From Rotaria macrura (lineage: Eukaryota; Rotifera; Eurotatoria; Philodinida; Philodinidae), in assembly GCA_900239685.1 (NCBI GenBank), contig OENT01000068.1:62001-126000 (forward strand): 64,000 nt of DNA. The letters run 5' to 3'. The notes beneath the pieces were generated by a model. It was not told the DNA's origin. It did no database searches and saw only the letters and a program-made list of their open reading frames with translations. Below are positions 22,349 through 34,153 of the stretch, piece after piece (within the stretch, counting starts at the first letter, position 1; each line of letters starts with the position of its first letter). Position numbers and translations under genes: made by a program.

Positions 22349-25300
22349 CGTCGTAGTAGTTGAAGATATGCATTGTAAAATAATACTTATATTTACCTTC
22401 TTAATGAATCACTATAAATTGTTCATAATCTCAAGATGAGATACTGATCAAATGCACATTTTAGTCTTCAATGTCATTTAATCACAAAAAAACATGCTTA
22501 GGTGTTTTTTTTTGCTTGTTAGATTTTCATTATGCTATGATTATTATTGAAGAATCAAGATCCAGAGAGAAAAACATGTCTTTAAAAATTTTCATTCAGC
22601 AAGGCAAAATATTGCTATTTATTATTCACTTACTTTCGAACCGAGATACGACTTTATTTCAAACAAACGATACATTGAGGAAAATTCATTCTCTAATTCG
22701 ATACATTACTACTCTATGTCGAGCATACAGAGGTTTAACTTAATTTCATCCATACTCAGCTAGTGTATTTTACTTCAGATTGGAAGTGTACATAAGAATA
22801 TTGTAAAGAGAAGAACACAACGTTGCTATTTGTGTGGTATTGTATTAAAATAATTTTTGTAATGCTTGCAGTTACCTTCAACTAGTAACGATTTACTCAT
22901 GACATCACTGATGGAATAGGAAAATCGAAACCATGATTTCGTAATGAAAATGACTTGCGCAATCTTTTCTCATAATCAATAAAATGTCGAGTCCATCATG
23001 AACATGAACCTCTAGAACTATTCAGATCTATGAAGACTTTGCATTACAACAACAATACGAGTGACGTAGCTGCCTCAATTAATGTATGTTTTACAAATAG
23101 TGAGAGTCTATAGCTAATTATTAACCGACGAGTACTAGAGAAAGCAAGGCTTTCATTTAATCAAGCAGGTTGAAGCCACATACGTATGTCACTGTCTATC
23201 TTTCAGATTATTGATAGTTCTTTCAATCTAAAAATTGGATGTCTGAAGGGGGCGTTTGGTTTACTACTATTGAAGTATTTATTACAATCTAATTTTGTTG
23301 CACATAGTGAGCTTTCGCTACTAACTAATTTCGTACATGAACCGAAAATATTTCAGAACTTCTGTATTATAATATTCAATACTTGGTTTTTGATTGCAGA
23401 ATAGCACCGATCGACCTATGAATCTATTCTATTTGGCTTGATCCAATGATTGCTAAACGTTGATTGTTTTCAACATTTTCGCTTCAAAAAAAAACAACTA
23501 TAATAGTTATTCCATTATTTATTATAAGAATAATAATTCATTAATATTCTTATCACTGTATTTTATTTTTGAACAAGAAGCACCATATTGAACAAAAACA
23601 GGCTAATATCTTAATAGTTATATATTTATAGTTTAACTTCGAATTTCGAGAGAGTTTTTAATAAGTAAAAATCTATAATTAGAGTCGATTTGTTATTATT
23701 GAACTAATCAACCGGCTGATCCAAAATACAAAACGCCACTCGTTTCATCTATATTTGATGTACATCTGACGTGTACGTACGTGTCGGCATGGATAGTACA
23801 CATAGAACAATCATAAAATGTAAACGTATATGCTGGGTAGTTCTTGGTAATTGTTGTTAACCTACTGGGTTCTGTTGGACATCATTTTGTAAGCTATATA
23901 GGCCACTCAAATACGTGGATGACTGGACAATAAGTTGTAATGATATAATCCAACCATAGGTTATATATATTTTTTAACAATCAAGCGGCTTAGTTAATTA
24001 AGTTAGAAATGTGTAATAAAATCAATAGAAACATTGATACTGACTAAACGTCGATTTTTGATCTTGATCAATACGTTTATCTTCTTGTTCGAACGAAAAG
24101 CTAGTTTATTCGAACTAGACAAGTGGTGAAAGTTTACCTAAACAAGTTGCAGCGACGCTGTGTCTTTCTTGGAAGTTCGCGTTACAGCCAAAACCCTTCG
24201 ATAAAAACATACCTTTTCAAAATTTTAGCAAAAAATAGCAATTACTGAACAAGAACAACTTTGAAGTCATCAGAGAAAATAACTTTTAATGAATCCTTTA
24301 TTGTAAATCTTCCCATCTGACGTTTATACTTTGATATTTTAAGAAATATGATCCGTTATTTATAGATTTAAAATTAACTAATCGCATTCAATACATGATT
24401 CATACAATCCCACAAAAATGTTTTTCGGAGTGTCTCCTCACCGAAGAGTTTTTACGTATCTAATATCGATGTTTAATCATTATCAGTTTTCTCGATGATT
24501 TTTTATAATCAATTTTAGTACACGTTTCAAATTTAATTAACTAAGTCGCTTGATTATTAAAAATATATACAAACAACGGTTGGATTATATCATTACAACG
24601 AATTGTCCTAGCACCAAATACCTAGATATTACATGTGATACTGAAAATGTGTTTTACTAATAGAACTGTGACAAATCATTTGACAGCTTCCGTCACCATG
24701 TCTTTAACTACTAGAATACAGCAGACAGGCAAAGTGAATGACAAGTAGATAAAAAATAAGAAAAAAGTAAAGAAAATAGTGCGAATCAAATGGAAAACTA
24801 TACTTCCTTTAAAATAAAACAATCAGCAAAGTAAACTTCGAAAGAAAAAAGTTTGCTTTTCCAAAAATTTTAACTCATAGATAACGTTTCGTTGTGGTTA
24901 CATTACTTTTACCATAGTCATCAAAATTTTTCATAATTGAACTTATATTATTCCATTCAATCCAAAGAAGAGAATTCCACAGTGTTGTTTAGAATAGTTT
25001 CTTGAGAAAAATAAGATTGAGAATCTTCTAGTCGTTGAAAGCAATCACCGATATTATAATACTGTTGATAAACTTATTGCAAGTGAACAAATTTTTTCTC
25101 TCTACTACGAAACAAAGGAAGGAGAACTATGTACTAAGTATATGATCGATGGTTTTATATTTCCATAGTTGACAAGTATATCCTATGCAATAACAAGTTT
25201 TATTTCTGAGCCAAGCGTTATTCAAAAATAATTCGAATTCTAGAGATGATTTCACTTGGTATTTAGGTTGCATTGTTGAACGTTCATCGCTCTTCAATAA

Positions 25301-27419
25301 TCTTTCTTTTAAAGGTTTATATTTCGATTATGATTAATTTAGTTGCAACAATCTCTATATTTACATATTCTATGGGACATAGAAAGCATCGATTGGGTTT
25401 CGATCTCTTAATTATGTCTTTTTTATCATCACATTCGTATTAATGATGCTGTTTTGATAGCAATTCTCAAACGTCACTGAAACCATACTACATCTAAGCT
25501 GTTTAGTAACCATATGAGAAGTTCTATCAAAGAGTACGATGATGTGTCAAGCAGTTGCAGAAGCAAGTTTCCATCTTTCTCATCCGCACAACAGTCGATA
25601 TCATGTAGAGAAAGCTCAACACATGGAATCTAAAATCTCAAACTATATCAGTGTTTTACTTTTTTCAGATGTATTTTATTCGGCTAATGAATCTACTCGA
25701 GCGGCACTATCAAGTACCATTTTTGTGGATTCAAAAGTGCCCTTAAGAATTGCTCGAATGCTTTTATCGACCTTTACTAGTATAGCTTTAATGATGCCAG
25801 GAAGAATGCATGCATGAATGTGTAGTAAGAAAATAAATTACAACTTTAATCACTGTTGAGAAAAATAACGCTAAGTGAATCTCAGAAGAATTTGATAACG
25901 CACATCATTGTAAAGGATTCGATACTTCATAATTGACGCATTCGTACGGTATTTGAAATATCTTTCCGACGAGAAAACGAATTGAATTCAAGTGATTGAA
26001 TCTTAATCGATATATTCAAAGCAACTATGTTGAACATTTCTCTAGCTAGTACCACTACATACTCTTTATTCTTCTACTAGTCTTCCTATGTTACTCTCGA
26101 TTGTACATATTTTTCTTTCACCTGTTTTGTTTTTCTTGCTATTTAATATTAGCTTTTGATTCAATGCTTACACTCACTTCTCTATCGTTGGTGTTCGATA
26201 CGAGTACTAGTGTAAACTGAATCGTTTTTGAATTGCCGTAATGATACGAACTCCATTTCTGCATCGATGCTCGGCCATTTGAGTTAAATAGCATTTGCAT
26301 TCTTGACTTTCTAGTTACTATTTCGGTTAATCATAAAGAAACAATTTTGATCATAACTGTCTCAAAATACTAGGATGTTTACTTCTCAAACGTCTAATTG
26401 CAATCGTTGCGGTTCTTGATACTTTTTAATACTCATAATTGTTCTGCAAAAAAACAACGTTTTCTGATTGGTTTCTAGGTCTAACTTATTAATTATGACA
26501 TTTTAAAGGCAACCTTTGCTTGTATGTATATCATACGAAAAAGATTAGAATTAATCCTTGAAGTGAGATCATTGCTTAATATGACGTCTGTATTGAGTGA
26601 ATTGAAATTTTTATTCTGCCCCTTGGCTGAATATCATCGACAAATTAGCAAAGCAGCAAAACGTAGTCAATCGCTTGTTGCTTCGAATATCAAGTGAATA
26701 GACTATAGATTTCGTAACGTAAATATTCATCGAACGAAGACTAATCTTTTTTTTTAATTCTCGTATTTACTGTAACGTTCGGCGAACAAATAATGAAAAA
26801 AAACGGAAACGAAGTCGATATCCTATAAAATCTAATCGTGTAACAAAAAGATTACTTATTCTGATCCGATACAAAACTGATAAACGACAAAACAAAAATC
26901 TATCCGTAGATTTTCAATCTTTCGGATTGATATTGGTTATAAGGTGTTGTAAGTTGAATCGAAAATTTTTATTTCATTCCACGATTATTTTTATACCTGT
27001 CATGATTCACAATCAAACGGCACATGAAACTATATGGTCTGTTATTCGACTCATTTGTGTTAGTCACTTCGAAGAGAAGTACTTTTTGATCTAAGTTTTT
27101 CGACGAATGATTCATTATCTGATAGGTGTCCATATAGAACAAAATAATGTATCATACTTCAACATCTATAGTAATCATTCAAAAAAAAAGTCACGTTCTT
27201 TTTTCTTCTTTTTCGTTCTGCCTTCTCTCCACCAATATTTACTCAGTACGTTAGCCTCATGTCGCTGAATACTATAAAAAAAAATACTGCATTTGTAATC
27301 GTACGTATGTACCATTTGCACATCAGTAAAAATTTTGTGAACACATTAAACAGGATCACTTATTGAATAAGTGAAGCTTCAAGTATTCAACTAGTATCAG
27401 TGATATATTTTTACGATAA
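22349..27419. other. Gene-poor stretch with one inverted-repeat element
   Basis: No gene is supported. A 92-aa plus frame at 25539-25817 and a possible terminal exon at 26514-26698 (contains SELKFLFCPLAEYHRQISKA, ends TGA) are noted but lack family and splice support. The inverted-repeat element at 23.9-24.6 kb is listed separately. Confidence 0.5.
23905..24635. mobile_element. Inverted-repeat (MITE-like) element
   Basis: The left arm (about 23905-24055) and right arm (about 24465-24635) are inverted copies. For example, TTGTAATGATATAATCCAAC at 23935 matches the reverse complement near 24597, and TTAGTTAATTAA near 23990 matches near 24534. About 410 bp between the arms has no coding frame. 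Weaker pairing seems to continue outward to about 23860 and 24680. No target duplication was resolved. Confidence 0.7.
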
Positions 27420-28217
27420 ATGAGCAGTGTTTGGTATTTAAATGACCCCGATCCTCCACGAGACGATAATTTAACGTATGCTCATGGCACGGTCATGGTT
27501 ATTGCTTGGATGCTGTTAGCCTCTACAGGTATATTATTTGCACGTTATGCACGTTTGTTACGAATTGGGACACAGCGAAAACTACTTGGCGACGTTATTT
27601 GGTTTCAAATTCATCGATTACTTCTTTGTCTCGTTACTTTAGCAACATTGCTTGGCTTCTTCCTGATACTTGTAAAAGAGAAGGGTAGATGGGTGACTCC
27701 TGGCAAAGATGGTCGTCGTAGTTTTACTCACTCAATTCTCGGTGCCATTATTGTATGTTGTGCTTTACTACAAGCATGGATCGCTTTATTTCGTTGTCAT
27801 GGAAACAGTCCTTTCCGTCCAATATTTAATTGGCTTCATCGAAGCATGGGATATTTATCGTTTTTTCTCTCTGTGCCAACAATTTTTCTTATCGTTGTTG
27901 AGCCAAAAGCATTACCCATGCAACGAGGTGGTTTTATTGCTATTCTTTCTATATGGTCGTCTTGGATCGTTATCATTGTTATACTTTTTGAAATTGTAGA
28001 ATATCGTGCTCGATTAAGATCCAAGGCAGGAATCTACAGAATTGGTCAAGATTCCCTCGTTAATCAAACTTTGCCACAAACAAAAAAAATGAGCAATGAC
28101 AACTCTGTATATGATCAGTCTTTGAATACAATTAGACTCTTTCTATTTCTTTTACATATAATCGTGGCTATTTCTTTAACAGTACCACTTATTGTTCTTA
28201 TTTGGCAACAGAATTAA
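27420..28217 (+). CDS. Cytochrome b561 domain membrane protein
   Basis: A single exon encodes 265 aa with six hydrophobic segments. An in-frame TAA directly precedes the ATG, which supports this start. Four histidines sit where b561 proteins bind two b-type hemes: H22 (YAHGTVMVIAW), H65 (WFQIHRLLL), H104 (FTHSILGAII) and H140 (NWLHRSMGYLSFF). These proteins pass electrons across a membrane, often from ascorbate to ferric iron or monodehydroascorbate. The GxxxHRxxGY pattern around H140 resembles the b561 part of DOMON/FRRS1-type proteins, but there is no DOMON domain here, so this is a stand-alone b561 module. AATAAA lies at 28353-28358. Confidence 0.83.
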   Translation: MSSVWYLNDPDPPRDDNLTYAHGTVMVIAWMLLASTGILFARYARLLRIGTQRKLLGDVIWFQIHRLLLCLVTLATLLGFFLILVKEKGRWVTPGKDGRRSFTHSILGAIIVCCALLQAWIALFRCHGNSPFRPIFNWLHRSMGYLSFFLSVPTIFLIVVEPKALPMQRGGFIAILSIWSSWIVIIVILFEIVEYRARLRSKAGIYRIGQDSLVNQTLPQTKKMSNDNSVYDQSLNTIRLFLFLLHIIVAISLTVPLIVLIWQQN

Positions 28218-29236
28218 GCATATATATCGATGTTTTTTTTTTGACTTCATTCATTTGTAACTCATACATTGATGAAGTTGGTTCTCATTGATCGAATGAA
28301 TTTTATTCAGTGCGATGAGTATTTTCTCAGTGGAGAACGTTGAAATCTTTGGAATAAACATATTATTAAACTCCAGTTCTAATCATTATAGTTATGTAGG
28401 AAAGGAAAACTGGTATGTTTGTTTAGATGTGAGCTGAGCAATTTAAAAATGAAAGGAAAACAAATTTTCTTTTAAAATATAAGTCTTTATCAAAACAATG
28501 ACAAATCAGAAAGATGAGGTTGTAAATCAAAACACCTTTTAAAGTACATTTATTCATTTATTTTACCTTGCTTCGTTTTCAAATATTTATTTCCTTTAGG
28601 ATATCTCAGTTATTGCATTTCTTTACAATCGGCGTACGATGAAAGATTCTTATTTAACATATCTTTTTCATACTGTTACATTGGGATGGAATCTATATAT
28701 GAGAGATATTTTTTAATATACATAATTTCTTAGTTTCGTTGAATGGCATAGCTAAGAATCTATATTTTATTGCCTGTCATATCGATTTTCATACGCTCAG
28801 TATAGAAAAAAATGTCTTCCTATAATTTATACAACGTATTGTTCAATAACACGGTAGAAAGCAAGTTAAACGAAACCGAAGCATCTGATAACGAAAAGAT
28901 TCATATCTCCTGAACGAAGAATGTTTCAATAACTTTTCAAACTCTTCATGAACGTTCTCGTTAAAAAGAGAATTCTATGTTATGATATTTAAAACTGATT
29001 GCATAGCAAACATACGACGCCCGTATCAATACGTAATTGTTTCAACATTGACCAACGAAAGCCTCATTACTATTCGTCACATATCAACTATGTTCTACGC
29101 CTACAGTAGATCATCTCATACTTCGATGAAACATTCATATAGTATGTTCCAACATCAATTTTTAAATACACATATCTATATTACTATTGTATTCTATAAT
29201 TCTTCACGTTGATTGATTTCATACTAAAAATTGATT

Positions 29237-29540
29237 TAACTTGACTCCAAGTTTATTTTTATGAATTGAAAATTTTCGAGGAATTTCAATATTTCTTCTC
29301 TCAATCTTTCGATATCATCAACTAACGTAAGTATAAATTCAGTTATGACAGTAGATATTTCATTATTCGGTGATATTAAATCTGTAAAACTTAACCATAA
29401 ATATTCAAAATCATTATTGAATATATCTGGATACCGTGATGATAAAAACTAGCCGATTTCATTCGTTTAATACTGATTTTCCATCTTCTTCTACGTATTT
29501 AACGGTGCCATCGAATCATCATAAATTCTTTATCACTCAT
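29237..29540 (-). pseudogene. Fragment of a decayed gene, family unknown
   Basis: Two protein-like pieces on the minus strand are separated by stops and a frame change. Upstream is DGTVKYVEEDGKSVLNE (about 29513-29463), ended by TGA. Downstream is a 66-residue frame without ATG (about 29437-29237) beginning RYPDIFNNDFEYLWLSFTDL and including DDIERLREEILKFLENF, closed by TAA. Codon content looks constrained, but no intact gene can be built. It might instead be the last exon of an unseen gene. Confidence 0.35.
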
Positions 29541-31379
29541 AGACTAGTGTATTAGATTGACATGTTTCTTTTTAGCATAACTTTGTCATCGTCACACTGA
29601 AATGCTTCGTCATTTCCTTAGTTGCATAGAATCAACTCCTTTTCGCACACTATGAACGTTGAACATAGTTGCAAATTTTATACTCGTGACAATCGATGAC
29701 ATTGAGTTTATTTGTTTCCATCGTTAGAGTATCTATAGAACCTTCTTTTCTGATATTGTTTTATTGTAAAAAGTAAATAAAAGTCTCTCTACGAGTAGCA
29801 TCAACATCATTCTTTGTTCAATATTTAAGCCACATTAAAAGAAGAAATGAATTCTGAAGCACAAAATAAACGTTCATATTGAATGAAAAAAATCAAAATT
29901 TAATTAGCCTTTGAGATGTCTGCTACAATGTGCTAAATAAAATTATCGCTATTATCAACAGAGGTGAACGTAGCTGTAAATAGTGTAGTCTTTCTTTCTG
30001 CTTTGTCGAGAGATTCTCAGCATGTACTTCTATCGACATCTATAGTCATAGTAAACTCGCATGTTCACAGCAGGAAGAAAAGGTAAAACGAGATCCATAT
30101 GTGTAGGCAGTACACGAGCATTTGTTTATCGTTAGACGATCCCATTTCTAGGTATATATTACAAAGATATCCAATTTTAATACTGTTCTATGCTCGATGT
30201 CGTAGGTTTGAGTTATCAGCATCTTTTCATGACCTTAAGTATTGAAAATGTCCTCTGTTTCTATAATTGCTCAATAGACTAAGATTTTTTTCACAAACAT
30301 AAACTGATTCACGTCGCTATACTCCTTCCGAACACTGATACAATTTTTTTTGTGTTCGGACGAAAGACAGAAAATAATTTACAACATGGTCATATGAATT
30401 CTCTTACTGTTCAGTGGAGATAAAAGACATACTCAAAACTATCAAATGCAAATATATTCGAGTTCAGTTAAAAATAAGAGATGGAAGATCATATGAACAG
30501 ATTGAATACGTATATTGTATAGAAGTTAAAGAGAACAAGACTACATAGGAGATAGAATTCATCTATATCTAGTCTAGAATTTCTTCAGATGAGTTGGATC
30601 GATTTTATTTACAATCTTTTAAAACAAAATTGAAAAACTAATGCCACATAAAATTCTCATACGGCTTGAAATCTAGAAACTGAAAGCAGACTTTGCTGAA
30701 GAGGTACTATGCGTAAAGACACTTCATTTCTTATAGTCACTGTAAATTCTCCGAGACTACTAATTTAATTGCAAATTTCCTCAATAGCGAGTTTTTGAGA
30801 GAAATAATGATATGGTACATAAGAATGCATACAGAAATTTCACTGATTAGCAACCATGTTCATGTTTCTAAATAACTTCTAAAATTGTAATCATTTGATG
30901 GTAAGATACGGTAGTCTTCATGCGATTAGATGCTTTTCCTCTTTTAAATCCGATATGAACAGTTATGAATTCGATTTTTCGATAGTTTTCGATTGAAAAA
31001 GTTATGTTCAATTGGAATTATCACATCAACCAGCATTACTTTTAGAATCTCTACATGTGAGAGACAAATTTTCTGAATCTACATTAGAAAAAATAAAAGA
31101 TGTCCGTTGTCAATGGTGTATATGATGGATGAACTCAATATATAAACGTAGAATTTGAGAGTTAAATTACATAGATCCAATAAAAATTATGTTTATCAAT
31201 ATTTCGTATGAAGTAACATAAATTACGTACATCTGACGGACTAGAAAGATTGAAGTATGGTAGTATTTTGCTAAAAATCCAGCAGAGCAGATTTCAAGCC
31301 TTGATTGATTTTCTAGAGGATGTACCATGAAATTCTCTTAACAACTACTGATTAGAAATTGTATGAAAGTGGAATTTAG

Positions 31380-31970
31380 TTTGATGACTTTACTATATGG
31401 CTAAAAGTGCCGCATGAAATTACTATAAGAGACCAAACGGTTAAAATAAATAACCTTGTTCTTTTCTTTCCAAGTGACTTTTTCATAATACTATCAGGTA
31501 CTATCAAAAAACAAATGAAAGAAAATGATGTAAAAATCGTAAAAGCATATTCTTTGCCGTCTTCTTCTCTTCTTGCAACAATCAACGTATTTATTGACAC
31601 TATTTGTAGCAGATGAATCTCATCACTTCATGTCTGATCAATTACAAGATTATCGATCTTTGAATGTGAACGATTTGAGGCTCTTTTTAGATCTTGTCTG
31701 GAATAGTCTATTGGTGAGTAATGTTACTACATCTTGCTGTCAACATCAATTTTGATGATAAAATAGAGGACCTAATAAAATGAGAGCAACTATTCTCGAT
31801 ATAAATATTCGTGAAGATATTAATGAAGTACGAATTCTCATTACCTTACAGTTAGAAATTTGTACATTGAACCTTTCAAAAGATATATCAAACTTATGTA
31901 ATTTCTTGATGGTCAAATATTTACAAAATATTGAGCTTTACTATAGTTGTAGCACAACTTTTATGTAGAA
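31380..31970 (+). pseudogene. Row of broken coding-like frames
   Basis: Three consecutive plus-strand frames read like one protein interrupted by stops and shifts: 31407-31616 (VKINNLVLFFPSDFFIILSG), 31573-31755 (DESHHFMSDQLQDYRSLNVN) and 31780-31968 (DINIREDINEVRILITLQLE). No family is recognised. Short introns might also explain the breaks. Confidence 0.3.
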
Positions 31971-33338
31971 AATGATTAATCGAATGTAGTTTTCTTTCTC
32001 TTAGGAAATGAATTTGTACATCACATGATAATCACAGTTTTAAATAAAAGAAATGTCGTTGCTTATTATTTATCTAGATGCATTCAGAACAGAGTCGAAA
32101 TCAAAGCACACTTTAACCAATCAATAATATCATTGGACCTTTATAACATTTTCTTAATTTATGAAATATTCGAATTAGATCATTCAACTCTAAGAATATG
32201 TTGTTATCTTTCACTTTTTTTATTTCAATATAGTCTTGATATTTACATCGATTAAAATAGGCATTACTTTTATTTGAAAATGTTTTAAAAACCAATTGTT
32301 TCGTGCACGTTTACTGTGAAACAATCTGATTTCGTGCATTCGAAAAAGCATGATGCCACGTATATTTGTGTAATTCTAAGTTCTCTATAAGAAATCCTCT
32401 ATATTGAAGTGTGCCTATGTCACTGCAAATAGATAAAGATGAACGTATCAATTTATAGTCCTTAGTCCGTGTACATTTGACATATGAAGCAGCGTTGAGT
32501 ACGACATGAAATGTTAGATTACTCCAAGTTTCAGTAAATATCGTATTCCAGTATTGATATGTCACTTTCAAAATAGATTTACAACATCCGACGTTATTAA
32601 GATAATGACATGTTCAGCCTGAAAAAGTATTCAATCTATAAATAAAAACTATTTCCTATTTGTTGACACAAACACAAATACATATCATAATAAGCATAAT
32701 ATATTATCAAAATAAGTTTTTGTTTAGAAAATGTAGCGTACATCTTTGCCTTTCAATTTAAATAAGTTGCTTTAAAAGATCGTCTAAAGTAATGGTAGAT
32801 CATGTTATCTATAGAGATTTGATTAAAAAACAAATTTACCACTGAGATTTATATGACATTAAATGTAAGGTGTTTTCTAGATCAAAGATTTGTTTTATCT
32901 AATGTACAGACATGAATGTTTAATACAAATGCATTCGCATTGTATGGTTTAATACGCGTTCAATCGGAAGAATGAATTTCATAGAAACTTGAATAGAACA
33001 TCGTTGATGAAAATGATCCAGTAGTTTTAATAATAATAAGTTCAGACAACCTTGTTTCCTGTTTTTTTTTAAACAAGTGATAAAACTAGTTTCAAATCAA
33101 CATCGACGCATTCAACGTTGACCTGACCTTGTCTTATCAGTTCTTCGCTGAAATCATTGACGAACAAAACATTGCCCATAAAATTAAAAAAAACACAGGT
33201 TCTGCTTGAAATATAGCGCTTAAGCCGCTTTTTCTCGCTTTCGTTTTTCGTTTTTTTTTTTATGTATCTTCATCTGTTCGATTTTCTCTTGATTCCGTTC
33301 GCTACATAAGTTGCTTTCGTTAATGTTTTTTTTTTTTT

Positions 33339-33359
33339 NNNNNNNNNNNNNNNNNNNNN
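33339..33359. other. Assembly gap (21 N) between T-run and A-run
   Basis: Twenty-one N are flanked by a run of T on the left and about 34 A on the right, an A/T mirror that suggests a homopolymer or hairpin the assembler could not close. Confidence 0.95.
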
Positions 33360-33395
<36 letters not shown>

Positions 33396-34153
33396 ATTGC
33401 CTATGTTAATTACATATCTATGAATCTGTGTAACTGTGTAACTGATATATAGTTAGGAATTCACAGACTAATATCTGATACATTTAATTTAACTGGCGGA
33501 AACATATCTGCGTCACAAATCATTTTGATGTATGTAAATTGTTGAACAATTCAAATGAACTAAGTCTTCAACTGACGTATTAGTGAGAAATACAAAAAAA
33601 ACATGCCTTTTCAGTCAAATTGATATATTCTGTAATGTTAACCGATCAACAGTTACGAATGAGAGAAGGGTTGAACTTGTACAGTTGGATGAGTCGATTT
33701 GTAGGGCTTTCATTGGTGATGAGATTACACGGTAATGTGCACAATATTTCGACATGAATAGATTGCTTGTTTTACTGAAAAATCTATACCCATCGTACAC
33801 AAGTGAAATTTTATCTTGTTTTTATATTTGTTGTATGTGTTGAAAAATCACAGACAAAACAAGAAGAAGATACACAAAAAGAAAAGAAAAAGGACACGCA
33901 AGTAACATGACAAATACATACATATATCATACGTTTTTTTTTTGTTTAGTTTTCATATTATAACAGAAAGAAATTTTTTTCTAAGTACATTTTCTTGTTT
34001 AGGTTAAGTGGGCTTGATCTTTGTACATAACAGAAACGCACTTCATTTCATCTATTATATCTTTTTGTCATAGTAAAGGAAAAAATGTAAGAATACACAT
34101 TCATACATTGAGACAAAAAGGAAAACATCGGACTACAAGACAACAAAAGTAAG

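Larger units (their letters stand above)
28218..34153. other. Gene-poor stretch with broken frames and an assembly gap
   Basis: Nearly 6 kb of AT-rich DNA without an intact gene. It includes two sets of broken coding-like frames (listed separately) and a run of 21 N. An 86-aa minus frame at 32311-32571 has no recognisable family. Confidence 0.55.

Noticed and set aside
25539-25817. 92-aa plus frame
   Set aside because: The opposite strand reads equally protein-like, and neither has a family match or transcript signals.
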